A stretch of DNA of 38,836 nt, taken from NCBI GenBank assembly GCA_031265685.1, contig JAISCI010000004.1:1-38836 (forward strand), read 5' to 3'. Source of the DNA: Clostridiales bacterium (GTDB taxonomy: Bacteria; Bacillota; Clostridia; Lachnospirales; WRAX01). The position numbers were made by a program, and so were the translations under genes. Shown here one piece after another: positions 17,683 to 25,754 of this stretch; position 1 is the first letter of the stretch, and each line of letters opens with the position of its first letter. Below the pieces are notes generated by a model. The model saw only the letters and a list, made by a program, of their open reading frames with translations. It was not told the origin of the DNA and did not search any database.

Positions 17683-18524
17683 TTTTTGACCGCCACCTTC
17701 GCCATCTGATACAGTCGTGACGCGTGGTAAATTGTGTTAACGACGCTTCCGCCCGCGCCGCCTGCCTGTAGCATGAATTCCTGTAAGAATTTGGGTGTTT
17801 TCATCGCGACGAACGCGACGCCCAGCGCGTAAAACAAGTTGCCGAGCGTCGCGATCGTGAACGACAGCTTGACGAGCGCGATCTGAATCAGCACCGTCGC
17901 GGCGTTCATGAAAAATTTCTTTACGTAAGGCGCGAAAACGCCTTTGTCGTTGTCGATCAGGCCGACGCACGCGATGGGCACGCCGACGCGCATGACAAAC
18001 ATTTCCACTCCGCGCATCATAAACTGTATCCACAGAATTAAATAGCAGACTATTAGAATCAGCGCGGTCAGCGCCATGAAAATACTTCCGGAAATCAGGT
18101 TGACGATTGTGTCAACAACGCTCTGCTGGGCGTAAAGATCGCCGATAACGCCGATGGTCTGGTCGATCATACTGGAAGTTACTGTCACGAGCGCGTCATA
18201 GAGAATTGAGAAACACAGCGCAACCGCCATCGCCCGCAGGAAATTTGTTACAAGCGACAACGGATCAAGATCGGGATCGCCGTCGCTCCAGCCGATGTAC
18301 ACATTGAAGCCCTTGTACAGAAATTTCAGAACAATCAGACTGACCCCGAATCCGAAAAATAGGCTGAACAGCGGCGAAAAGTCGAGGTTCGCGCCGAATC
18401 CCGATGTGTTTACAAATTGTTCCATGTAAAACGCCATCGGGATCAGACCGTTCAGCATGGCATCGATGATGAACTGGGCGCCGACAATAATCGCCACAAT
18501 CAGTCCGACAAGTATCCATTCCAA
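17679..18524 (-). CDS. TrbL/VirB6-like polytopic conjugation protein
   Basis: A 281-residue protein with about six transmembrane helices (about 5-25, 50-70, 90-110, 145-165, 175-200 and 210-240). It has the TrbL/VirB6-type core (FNVYIGWSDGDPDLDPLSLVTNFLRAMAVALCF and MRVGVPIACVGLID) and a conserved soluble tail. It would form part of the channel through the membrane. The start is a TTG at 18524 with AAGGAAG upstream; no ATG exists near the N-terminus, and the upstream frame is closed by a TGA two codons earlier. It follows the VirB2-like gene by 15 bp. Confidence 0.8.
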   Translation of the reverse strand: MEWILVGLIVAIIVGAQFIIDAMLNGLIPMAFYMEQFVNTSGFGANLDFSPLFSLFFGFGVSLIVLKFLYKGFNVYIGWSDGDPDLDPLSLVTNFLRAMAVALCFSILYDALVTVTSSMIDQTIGVIGDLYAQQSVVDTIVNLISGSIFMALTALILIVCYLILWIQFMMRGVEMFVMRVGVPIACVGLIDNDKGVFAPYVKKFFMNAATVLIQIALVKLSFTIATLGNLFYALGVAFVAMKTPKFLQEFMLQAGGAGGSVVNTIYHASRLYQMAKVAVKK

Positions 18525-18539
18525 AGGTCATCGCTTCCT

Positions 18540-18881
18540 TTACTGGTAGTAACCGACAATCAGATTAATGGTTAGCGCGGCCGCCACGACGCCGATACAG
18601 CAGATAATCGCCGTGGAAATCCGCGAATTCCACTTTTTGGTATCCATTTCATCGGCAATTGTCTTGCGTATAAGGTAATAAATGACAGCCACCACCGTCA
18701 CCAGCGGCGCGACGATCATCAGCCACGCCGTCGCGTCCTGGATGAGTTGCTCGGTGCCCGTCGCCAGCTTCGACTGGCCAATGTCAACCGCCGCGAAGAC
18801 GACCGTCGCTCGCGCCGCCGCGCAAATGGCGCAGATTGCGGCGAAAACCCACTTTTTTGCCTCGCTGATCGCGTTTTTCAT
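18540..18881 (-). CDS. VirB2/TrbC-like small membrane protein (pilin-like)
   Basis: A 113-residue protein. It has a hydrophobic, signal-like N-terminal segment (about 10-31, WVFAAICAICAAARATVVFAA), a short polar loop, and two further helices (about 48-70, AWLMIVAPLVTVVAVIYYLI, and 88-110). This three-helix layout with an Ala-rich leader and its position before TrbL/VirB6 match VirB2/TrbC-type channel subunits. ATGA overlap with VirD4. The assignment rests on topology and position, not on a diagnostic motif. Confidence 0.65.
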   Translation of the reverse strand: MKNAISEAKKWVFAAICAICAAARATVVFAAVDIGQSKLATGTEQLIQDATAWLMIVAPLVTVVAVIYYLIRKTIADEMDTKKWNSRISTAIICCIGVVAAALTINLIVGYYQ

Positions 18882-20602
18882 AAAAGTTCAGCCCTTTCGA
18901 CGTCTTTTTGACGGATTAATTGCCCGGTTCTGAATTTCTCGAACATTCCATCCAGCCCTTTCCCTGCCAAAGCCAAATCGCGCGCGGTCATCTCCACAGG
19001 GAACGGTCTGGCCGGAATCACGCGGATGCCGTCGTCGATCATCTCGTCGCGCTCCAAAATTCTGCCGCTGTGTTCACCGAAGTCGCTTGACGTTCGCGTT
19101 TTCTTGGCATATTTGTCCCAAATCCCCCAAAGTTTGATTGGTTCAGGCTTGCGGTACTCGCGGCTTTTTTCGCGCAATTCGCGCAGTTTGCGGTTGTGTT
19201 CGGGATCGCCCATACCCAGCGCGGTGTTGAAATTCCATTCAGATAAGTCGGGCAATTTCATAATCGCCGAAAAATGGCCGCTGTACATCACAAGCGCGTA
19301 TGGCCGCTCGATCCGCAAAATTTCATCCTCGGTCAGCAGCGGGCGTGAAATCAGGTTGAACGAATTGGAAATATTTCCATTCGATCCGCCGCCCGGCGAA
19401 TACGAGCTTGATCGCGAGTAGCTCGACGTGGTATAATTACCCAAGCGTTTGGAAATCTGGCTCGCTGTTTCAACATTAGCCGTTTTCAAATATATCCAAC
19501 AATGGCAATTATCTAGAATTGTCTGGCACTGTTCGCGCCCGTATTTCTGCTCAATCTGGCTGATGGACTGGATGAATAGGTTGAACCGGCATCCGCGCCC
19601 GCCGCCGACCGTCAGAAGATTCGAAAAAGCCGGGATCTCCACAAAATTGCCAAATTCGTCCAGCAAGAAGTTGACGCGGACTTTCAGCCGCCCTCCGCGC
19701 TCATCGGCGGCTTCGGTCAGCGCGACATATTGCTGGTATACTAACAGCGACGCCAAGCTGTAAAATGTTACCTTTTCGTCCGGCAGGATTATGAAAATCG
19801 CGCGTTTGCGGCTGCCCGTGTCGGCAAGCCGGAAATCGCTGGCCGAAGTTTGCGAATAAACGCTCTCGTTCGTGAACAGGCGCAACGTCGCCAGCGCCGC
19901 CGTAAAAAAACTGCCTCGCGTGCGGCTTGGCGCTATCTGCGCGACGCCGAACAATCCCTTGGCCGGGTGTTCGTCAGGCATGTCTTGCAAATATTTGTCA
20001 AGCAATATACCGTCGCCCTCAGCGCGGCACATATGCAGTATAAAATGGTAAACATTGGTGAGATTCTGAAATTCGGAACGCTCGCGGTTGTCGAAAACGA
20101 CGCTCATAATCGCGCCCGCGATGATGGCGGCCTGCCCGTCGTTCCAAATTTTCTCACCTTTCTCGTCCTGCGGAACGAGCGCCGAGGTCACGTCCCACGT
20201 CAGATCGACTGCCTTCGCGTTATCGCCGCGATTTACGGCGTCGATTACGGGCTGGAGAAAATTGTAACGGCTGGATTTCAGCGGCGATTTGAAATCAAGA
20301 AGAACGACTTCGTAATCGAGCCGTTTCAGGAACGGGGCGCAGTACGCCGCCAATTCGCCCTTGGGATCATTTACCAAAAGTGATTCCCCTGCCAGCGCGG
20401 TGTGCGCAATGCTTTGAAGCACGATACAGCGGCTTTTGCCGGAGCGCGTCGCGCCAATGGTTAGCGAATGAACGTCATCGGAAAGATAATAAATATTCTC
20501 AATATTGCCACGTTTCTCACGGCCAACCACCAGACCGCCCGAAATGCCGTTATTGTCACGTTTCTTGCGGTTTTTCGGTGGAAATCCGCAGAGTTTCTTC
20601 AT
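18878..20602 (-). CDS. virD4: VirD4/TraG-type coupling ATPase (without its membrane domain)
   Basis: A 574-residue coupling protein that would deliver the relaxase-DNA complex to the channel. Walker A is GATRSGKS (50-57), then LLVNDPKGEL (about 75-84) and NFLLDEFGNF near 312, followed by the TVGGGRGCRFNLFIQSISQ and NCHCWIYLKT blocks. The usual N-terminal transmembrane helices are absent and are found instead in the overlapping upstream gene (20556-21056). This gene has its own ribosome site (GGAGAGGTGA), and a TGA four codons upstream closes its frame, so the split looks genuine rather than a sequencing error. Confidence 0.9.
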   Translation of the reverse strand: MKKLCGFPPKNRKKRDNNGISGGLVVGREKRGNIENIYYLSDDVHSLTIGATRSGKSRCIVLQSIAHTALAGESLLVNDPKGELAAYCAPFLKRLDYEVVLLDFKSPLKSSRYNFLQPVIDAVNRGDNAKAVDLTWDVTSALVPQDEKGEKIWNDGQAAIIAGAIMSVVFDNRERSEFQNLTNVYHFILHMCRAEGDGILLDKYLQDMPDEHPAKGLFGVAQIAPSRTRGSFFTAALATLRLFTNESVYSQTSASDFRLADTGSRKRAIFIILPDEKVTFYSLASLLVYQQYVALTEAADERGGRLKVRVNFLLDEFGNFVEIPAFSNLLTVGGGRGCRFNLFIQSISQIEQKYGREQCQTILDNCHCWIYLKTANVETASQISKRLGNYTTSSYSRSSSYSPGGGSNGNISNSFNLISRPLLTEDEILRIERPYALVMYSGHFSAIMKLPDLSEWNFNTALGMGDPEHNRKLRELREKSREYRKPEPIKLWGIWDKYAKKTRTSSDFGEHSGRILERDEMIDDGIRVIPARPFPVEMTARDLALAGKGLDGMFEKFRTGQLIRQKDVERAELL

Positions 20603-21056
20603 TATAATGCATCACCTCTCCGTCTTTTTGTCCAGCGTCCAACAGCGCCGCGAATGTCGGTTCGCTTGGGTCGAGCCGGAAAACCGCGAACGCCTTGCCG
20701 CGCTCGGACTTTTTCAGCCAGCGAGCCGTTCCGTGCTGGCCTTGCCCGATTGCGACGGGCGTTTGGATCTCGCCCGCGATGGGCGACGTGTCGCTCTCGA
20801 ATGTCTCGCGGCGGTTCATCAGCGTGACCGCGCCCGCTCCCGATATGACAATTAGTCCTACCAACAGAAGCAACTGACGGTGGCGGCTGTCGTCGGCAAC
20901 GCTAGTTGCGATCCTCGCGGGATGAAACGCGGAAATATCGTCCGCTCCTTGCCCGGTCAGCAACAGGTTCAGGTATCCCGTGAAGAAAAATCCAACGGTT
21001 AGCCCGATGGCCGTCAACAGCGCGAATATTCCGAATTTTAGCTTCGTTTTCTTCAT
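20556..21056 (-). CDS. Detached N-terminal membrane domain of VirD4
   Basis: A 166-residue protein with two transmembrane helices (about 8-35, FGIFALLTAIGLTVGFFFTGYL, and 66-85, LLLVGLIVISGAGAVTL), then TPVAIGQGQHGTARWLKKSERGKAF. The latter closely matches the segment that precedes the ATPase domain in one-piece VirD4 proteins of this type. It overlaps the ATPase gene by 47 bases in another frame. Together the two products would reconstitute a coupling protein. The start at 21056 makes an ATGA overlap and has GGGAG 7 bases upstream; an ATG at 21074 has no ribosome site. Confidence 0.75.
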   Translation of the reverse strand: MKKTKLKFGIFALLTAIGLTVGFFFTGYLNLLLTGQGADDISAFHPARIATSVADDSRHRQLLLLVGLIVISGAGAVTLMNRRETFESDTSPIAGEIQTPVAIGQGQHGTARWLKKSERGKAFAVFRLDPSEPTFAALLDAGQKDGEVMHYNEETLRISTEKPQET

Positions 21057-21271
21057 ATGTCGTCTCCCGACCATAACTGGATGTACTCAAGTTCGGTTAG
21101 CAGGCCGTCGAAATCCTCGGCGGAGCCTAGCATTTCAGCTAGCGACGCTACGTCGCGGTAAGAGACTTTGTACTCTTTTGACAAACGTCTCAAATAATCC
21201 CACCTGTTTTTATAGCCTAACCGCTGGTAGGGAGACTTTGTTTCAGTCCGTTTTTTGAACAAGCTAATCAC
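21053..21271 (-). CDS. Small conserved protein between relaxase and VirD4
   Basis: A 72-residue soluble protein (core SPYQRLGYKNRWDYLRRLSKEYKVSYRDVASLAEMLG, then an acidic end). The pattern of a short basic region and a helix-turn-helix-like pair followed by EDFDGL recurs as an unnamed small protein beside MobP3-type relaxases. The GTG start shares a base with the relaxase stop and has GGGGAAGG just upstream, so translation is probably coupled. It could be a DNA-binding accessory factor of the relaxosome; no function is proven. Confidence 0.6.
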   Translation of the reverse strand: MISLFKKRTETKSPYQRLGYKNRWDYLRRLSKEYKVSYRDVASLAEMLGSAEDFDGLLTELEYIQLWSGDDI

Positions 21272-22482
21272 TACCTTCCCCAGTCACAACTACCTGTGTT
21301 TTCCAATTGCATCGCCTGTTCCTTTCTCGCCTGTTTTGACAGCTCTCCCGCGCGGTACGCGACCGTGCGCTCTCCGGAATCGGCGGAGCGGGCGAGTACG
21401 CTGAACAGCTCCGTTACAAGCCCCTCAATCATATCCCTCCGATAGGATTGGTCACGCTCCAATTGGTTCAGCCTCTTGACCGTCCGCAAAACGACGTTGC
21501 CGAGGCGCGCCGTCATGTCATCGTAGGCGGCGCGGGCGGCTTTTTCGTGGACTTCGGGTTTGTCTGTGTAAAATTTTGACAAGTCCATCGCAGCCTGAAC
21601 GTATCGCTTAAACTCGCGATCGCAATCGGCGTTGCGCTCGAGTACGATGGTGATAAACTCGCGGATCGCGTCCTTGACGTCCGACGGCATGAGTTTGAAA
21701 TATAAACGTCCGGTTTTTGGAACGATTTCCGAAAGTTCGAGCAATTCAGATAGAATCGCCCGCGTGTCGGCGGTGTTGAAGCGGCTGTAAATCAGCCGAC
21801 CGTCCGCGAGATCGCCGTCGAGTTTCAGACGTTCAATCGCCGCCGCATGCTCACCCGGCGTCATGTCGGCGAGGGTTTCGACGAAATTGCCAAAAAAGCC
21901 GCCAATGTTGTCGAGAGCGGCTTTGCGGGCTTCGTTCTTCAATTCTTGCAATTCGGACATTTCCTCGCCAAAAACATACTTGACAAGCCCGGCGCGGATG
22001 TCCGCCGACACCTTCGGACGGACGAACGCGTCCTTTTTGATGGTCTGCTCGGTGTCCCAAAATTGGATATGCATGTGCGGATGGCCCTTATCGCGGTGAA
22101 AAGCGGCGACGTATTCCAGATTATGTATAGGAATGCCGATTTTCTCGGCCATATCGGGCATCCGTGCCCGCACAAGCTCGCGCCATTTCACCGGATCGTT
22201 GTAGCCAAGCCGCATAGCGTCGTCCTCGGCCAGCGAGGCGACCGCGCGGTACGTGATCGTGCCGTCGCGGGTCTTGGATTCTATATAGCGCGAAAGTTCA
22301 GAAATGCTTGAAATTTCCTCGGCTTTGCGCCCGTCAACAACGCCGAACAGTCCGTGTTTCAGCCCTTCGTTCAGCACAACGCCTTTGCGTCGGCCAATAT
22401 ATTCCATGTGCGCCTTGTTGCGCTGGGGCGCGTCGCGGGTTCGCGGACCAATCACGCGGAGCTTGTAGATTACGGTACTCAA
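21271..22482 (-). CDS. MobP3-type relaxase
   Basis: A 403-residue relaxase that would nick oriT and pilot the transferred strand. The metal-binding histidine cluster is FHRDKGHPHMHIQFWD (His129, His134, His136, His138), typical of the MobP3/MobL branch. The N-terminal part (STVIYKLRVIGPRTRDAP, HMEYIGRRKGVVL) precedes it and long helices follow (EEMSELQELKNEARKAALDNIG), with a charged C-terminus. The catalytic tyrosine cannot be assigned with confidence; Tyr28 and Tyr78 are candidates. The TTG start overlaps the HepT-like stop (TTGA). No oriT was identified; the likely place, upstream of the RHH gene, is where the IS110 element lies. Confidence 0.85.
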   Translation of the reverse strand: MSTVIYKLRVIGPRTRDAPQRNKAHMEYIGRRKGVVLNEGLKHGLFGVVDGRKAEEISSISELSRYIESKTRDGTITYRAVASLAEDDAMRLGYNDPVKWRELVRARMPDMAEKIGIPIHNLEYVAAFHRDKGHPHMHIQFWDTEQTIKKDAFVRPKVSADIRAGLVKYVFGEEMSELQELKNEARKAALDNIGGFFGNFVETLADMTPGEHAAAIERLKLDGDLADGRLIYSRFNTADTRAILSELLELSEIVPKTGRLYFKLMPSDVKDAIREFITIVLERNADCDREFKRYVQAAMDLSKFYTDKPEVHEKAARAAYDDMTARLGNVVLRTVKRLNQLERDQSYRRDMIEGLVTELFSVLARSADSGERTVAYRAGELSKQARKEQAMQLENTGSCDWGR

Positions 22483-22862
22483 TCCGCCACCGTCCCCGCC
22501 GTCGGAATTTCGGAATCGAGCGTCAGCAGACGATAAGTTTTGGAAAGCCGCTCCAGCAGTGCTTTCCGATGCGGCACCTGATATTGTAATATTTCCCAGA
22601 TCAAATTTTTGTCCGGGAATACGTCGTCTGATTTCTTCATATCCAACTTTTGGGCGAATTCCGGGTGCGCTTTCTTAAAATCAGCGCTCAATCGCTTCCG
22701 AAGTATGTTCAGCCTGATTATGGAAAACGCCGCCGCTGCCTGATAGTCCACGTCGGACAGAAACTCGCCGCGCTCGCCGAACCGCCGCATGGTTTCGCCT
22801 AGCGTTTCGCAGCAAGCGAGCATATCGCGGACTATATCGATGTTTTTCTGAGTATTTTCCAT
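22479..22862 (-). CDS. HepT/DUF86-like protein lacking the RX4HXY motif
   Basis: A 127-residue helical protein. Its layout follows HepT/DUF86 toxins: a start like DIVRDMLACCETLGETM, then YQAAAAFSIIRLNILRKRLSADFKKAHPEF and a late IWEILQYQVPHRKALLERL helix. The segment that normally holds the RNase or AMPylation-acceptor motif RX4HXY is replaced by AQKLDMKKSDDVFPDKN. No MNT nucleotidyltransferase partner is adjacent. It may be a structural or regulatory derivative kept by the element. The ATG at 22862 has GGAGGA six bases upstream. Assignment is from pattern only. Confidence 0.55.
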   Translation of the reverse strand: MENTQKNIDIVRDMLACCETLGETMRRFGERGEFLSDVDYQAAAAFSIIRLNILRKRLSADFKKAHPEFAQKLDMKKSDDVFPDKNLIWEILQYQVPHRKALLERLSKTYRLLTLDSEIPTAGTVAD

Positions 22863-22875
22863 ATTGTCCTCCAGT

Positions 22876-23493
22876 CTACAATTCCGGTTCCATTTCCTGT
22901 TCATTATTGATCTCCGGCTCAATCACGCGGTCGATCTTGTCCACGACGATCTTGATCGCGGCCTCGTTGCTACCGTCCAACCGTTCGCCGGCGTCAAGCG
23001 TCAGATATTCTGACAAACTTGATCGGATTACAGCAAGTTCTTTCTCGCTAAACAATCGCTCGCGGTCAATCAATCCGGCGCGGGCGGCGAAGTCCTGTTT
23101 GGCGGCGGCGTAATCGTCGTAGTAATTCCCGACCTCGCGCTCGCCGCCGATACCATGCCGCCATGTCACGAAGTCTATGCTCTCGTTCGGCATACGCCGC
23201 GCCGCCAGTTCACAATTATTGTAAACCAGCAGCGTCCGCGTGTTAGAGTCCTTTTCGTCGGGCACAGCGGTTTGGTACGCTCGCATGTACTCGTTTACCT
23301 CGTCGCGGAGTTCGCAGACCCGCTGGGCAAGGCGTTCATCGCTGCGATGGTAAATAATGTCGCCGTTCTTCGCCATTTTGACTGCGCCGGTGTTCTCGCC
23401 GGAAATCAGCGCCGCGCCGTTCGCGTCAAATTGGATTTTGCTCCCATCCACCTCTATACGCCGGATAAACTCCTTCATTCTCTCGTTATCCAA
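22876..23493 (-). CDS. Conserved hypothetical protein of the mobilisation block
   Basis: A protein of about 205 residues. The middle (KMAKNGDIIYHRSDERLAQRVCELRDEVNEYMRAYQTA and LLVYNNCELAARRM) and the segment IDFVTWRHGIGGEREVGNYYDDYAAAKQDFAARAGL resemble the accessory domains often attached to large element-borne proteins, but I cannot name a family. The start is uncertain: a TTG at 23493 sits 6 bases after AAAGGGTGA, and a GTG at 23502 is nearer to it. The gene lies between the RHH protein and the HepT-like gene, with 14 bp before the latter's start. No catalytic motif seen. Confidence 0.6.
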   Translation of the reverse strand: MDNERMKEFIRRIEVDGSKIQFDANGAALISGENTGAVKMAKNGDIIYHRSDERLAQRVCELRDEVNEYMRAYQTAVPDEKDSNTRTLLVYNNCELAARRMPNESIDFVTWRHGIGGEREVGNYYDDYAAAKQDFAARAGLIDRERLFSEKELAVIRSSLSEYLTLDAGERLDGSNEAAIKIVVDKIDRVIEPEINNEQEMEPEL

Positions 23494-23505
23494 AAGATTC
23501 ACCCT

Positions 23506-23931
23506 TTACTGATTATTCTGGTCAAACTCGCGGAAAGCTGCGTCGAGACTGGCGTCGCGCATATTCAGATACGCGGCCGCATTGTGCTTGCACTCGGTCA
23601 TCAGTTCCTCGTAGCTTGTCCTGTCCCGGAGCGGCGCGAATATATGGACTATTTTGGAATTGAAGTAACAAAATGATACCGTCATCATGCCGATCCGCAT
23701 AAGCAGCTTGGCAAGTCGATTGATCTGCGGTTTGAGCATAATTTCCAGTTCTTCGCGGATCTGGCGACGGATAAAGTCGATGTCCTGCGAGGTTTTGTCC
23801 ACGTTCATGCCGTCGCTGATGTACTTGCGAATCAGCTCGCTGACAGGTTTTCCCTGAACGGCGGCGATCTGCCGTAGAGCTTCGTAGGTTTTCGGCGACA
23901 AGTCGATGGAGCGTTTGACGCTTGTTGCCAT
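23506..23931 (-). CDS. Ribbon-helix-helix accessory protein, probable MobC-like relaxosome component
   Basis: A 141-residue protein. Residues 1-42 form a ribbon-helix-helix DNA-binding domain (VKRSIDLSPKTYEALRQIAAVQGKPVSELIRKYI). A helical region follows (FIRRQIREELEIMLKPQINRLAKLLMRIGMM) and a hydrophobic segment (TVSFCYFNSKIVHIF). Small RHH proteins in front of relaxase genes bind oriT and guide nicking, or repress the mobilisation operon. The ATG has AAAGGAG seven bases upstream. It is the first mobilisation gene, and its upstream region borders the IS110 insertion. Confidence 0.72.
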   Translation of the reverse strand: MATSVKRSIDLSPKTYEALRQIAAVQGKPVSELIRKYISDGMNVDKTSQDIDFIRRQIREELEIMLKPQINRLAKLLMRIGMMTVSFCYFNSKIVHIFAPLRDRTSYEELMTECKHNAAAYLNMRDASLDAAFREFDQNNQ

Positions 23932-24017
23932 AATATTTCTCCTTTCCTTAAAAATACAAAGGTTCCGAAAATAACCTCATATTGCCGCTCGTAACCCGTT
24001 GCAGGCTCCGCCTGCAA

Positions 24018-24370
24018 GCCGTTTTCGCGGCGGGCGGAACCCGCCTATTCCTGCCCGTATACTGAAGTTAGCGCGGCATACCATCCGACCGCGTTTTATT
24101 ATCAGCGAGAACGGCACGGGCTGTCGGCACTGCGGGTGGACTGCGCGGCGAAAAGACGTTAAACTGAGCGCGGTTAGAAAATCGGCGTTATTCCTGCTGG
24201 GTTTCCATAACGGAACTACCCGTTGAGGGACTGCTAATTCATACCGCGCAAGGTTTACGTTTAAGCTGGTAGAGTCCGGCTCCGTCCGGTTACTCACATC
24301 ACATGCGGGCTTGTTTCTTGCAAAGGGCGGTATGACTGCTTCTAACCGGCAAAAACTGGAGGATGAGCAT
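24018..24370 (+). ncRNA. Leader of the IS110 element, candidate bridge RNA region
   Basis: About 350 bases upstream of the transposase contain no convincing gene. In the IS110 group (catalytic serine in a QSG motif, as here), the left noncoding end encodes a bridge RNA that pairs with donor and target DNA. Local stems are visible, for example GGCGGG/CCCGCC near 24029-24044 and AACGG/CCGTT near 24209-24224, together with a GTCCGGCTCCGTCCGG segment. The exact RNA limits and guide loops cannot be set without folding and comparison. Confidence 0.35.
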
Positions 24371-25644
24371 ATGGACAACCGCCCTGTGGCCGGTGTTGAC
24401 GTCAGCAAATATTTCAGCGATATGTGCGTGCTTTCGCCAAACAATGAGATTATCGGTGAGCTGCACTTTGCGCACGATTTCGAGGGCATGACGAAGGCAA
24501 AAGCCGTGTTGGAATCCGCCGAAAAGAAACACGGCGTTCGTCCGGTAGTCGTGATGGAATCGACGTCGCACTATCATCGGCTGCTTTTCTATTTTCTGAC
24601 AAGCAATGGGTTTGACGCCATTGTCATAAATCCCTTGCAGTCTCACGCTATGAAGAATATCAACATCCGCAAGGTCAAAAGTGACCGAGCCGACGCGTAC
24701 AGGATCGCGCTGCTGTACCGCCTTAAGAAACTGCGTCTGACCAACGCGCCCATCGACACCTTGTTCGACATCCGAAACCTGACGCGTCGGCACAGCGACC
24801 TTATAAAAACGCGAACCATGTATTCCAACAGGATCACCGCTGATATCGACCAGATATTTCCAAGCTTCCACAAGGCCTTCAGCTCCATATCATCGCCTAC
24901 GACGTTGGCCATGCTGGAAAATATCCGTCGCCGAAAGCGGTATTAAACGCGAATATTGAGGAACTTCGCGCCCTGATCAAAAAATTCTCACGGCGCGGAG
25001 TGGATTACGCAGCTAAAAAGGCCGAGCTGCTCGTCGAACTCGCCCGGCGCGACGAAAAAATCAACATACCGAGCGGCAGCGGATTGCTGCTGATTCAGGT
25101 GAATCTGGCGATAATTCAGTCTATAAACCAAAATCTGAAGATTCTGGAGAGCGAGATCAGCCGTCTTGTCGGAAGCGACGCCGCGATACAGGAAAACGCT
25201 GCGCTGCTGGATTCCATACCCGGCATATCGGCCTTCGGAGCGGCTGTTATACTAGCGGAGATAGGCGATTTTTCAGCTTTCAATAAGCCGTCCGAGCTTA
25301 CGGCTTACTTCGGTCTTGACCCGTCCGTCAAGCAGTCGGGTATGTTTAAGGGCACGAAGAATAAAATATCGAAACGCGGCTGCCGATACGCGAGACAACT
25401 CCTGAACATGGTCGCCGTCTGCAACATATCGAAGAATTCCGCTAAACGGGCAAACAATCCCGTCCTGGAAGCTTATTACCGCAGAAAAACGGGGTCAAAG
25501 CCGCATAAAGTCGTGCTTTGCGCCGTCATGAACAAGATGGTTCACATAATCTTCGCGGTGCTTAGGGACAAAAAGCCGTTTGAGCTTCGCCAGCCGGAGG
25601 CTCACGCCCAATGGCTGAGAGAGAAGAACAAAAGAGCGGCATAG
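24371..25644 (+). pseudogene. IS110-family transposase, frameshifted
   Basis: The DEDD RuvC-like half is in the first frame: Asp10 (GVDVSK), Glu63 (VVMESTSHYH), Asp105 and Asp108 (KSDRADAYRIA). The Tnp_20 half, with LDSIPGISAFGAAVILAEIGDF and the serine-bearing KQSGMF, is in another frame. The first frame stops at 24946, but YPSPKAVLNANIEELR continues in the other frame from about 24921, so one base is missing in the run GAAAATAT (about 24917-24924). Adding one base gives a protein of about 424 residues, normal for the family. The ATG at 24371 has GGAGG nine bases upstream. The sequence does not offer a good slippery heptamer, so an inactivating deletion or sequencing error is more likely than programmed shifting. 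Confidence 0.82.
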
Positions 25645-25683
25645 CTTGCTTCGGCGGCCATTATACGCGCAAAAACTCCGCTT

Positions 25684-25754
25684 GTCGTCAAGGGTAGGGT
25701 GGAGATTTTTTCGCGCGCTCTTTGCGCGAAAAAATACTACCCGACCTTGACGAC
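25684..25754. repeat. Long composite hairpin next to the IS110 right side
   Basis: The outer arms GTCGTCAAGG (25684-25693) and CCTTGACGAC (25745-25754) are perfect. The inner arms ATTTTTTCGCGC (25705-25716) and GCGCGAAAAAAT (25724-25735) are a perfect 12 bp with a 7-base loop. T runs precede and A runs follow the GC part on either strand, the reverse of a rho-independent terminator. It may be a REP-like palindrome at an IS110 border. Confidence 0.65.

Larger units (their letters stand above)
24001..25683 (+). mobile_element. IS110-family insertion sequence (ends not resolved)
   Basis: It contains a plus-strand IS110 transposase between two minus-strand gene blocks, with a noncoding leader of about 370 bases and a short right side. 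IS110 elements have no terminal inverted repeats and make little or no target duplication, so the ends cannot be set from one copy; the limits given are approximate. The left limit is near a perfect 8-bp palindrome (23999-24017), the right limit near the hairpin that starts at 25684. Some IS110 members insert at palindromic repeats, which fits both borders. Confidence 0.7.

Noticed and set aside
23977-24489. A 170-codon minus-strand open frame opposite the IS110 leader
   Set aside because: It has no ribosome site, has skewed low-complexity composition and overlaps the start of the transposase antisense. The leader is better explained as noncoding DNA or a bridge RNA.
24911-24930. Programmed -1 frameshift in the IS110 transposase
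   Set aside because: The site reads G-GAA-AAT, which is not a proper slippery heptamer for two tRNAs, and IS110 enzymes are made from one frame. A deleted base is simpler.
25705-25735. Hairpin as rho-independent terminator
   Set aside because: T runs precede and A runs follow the GC stem on either strand, the reverse of a terminator.
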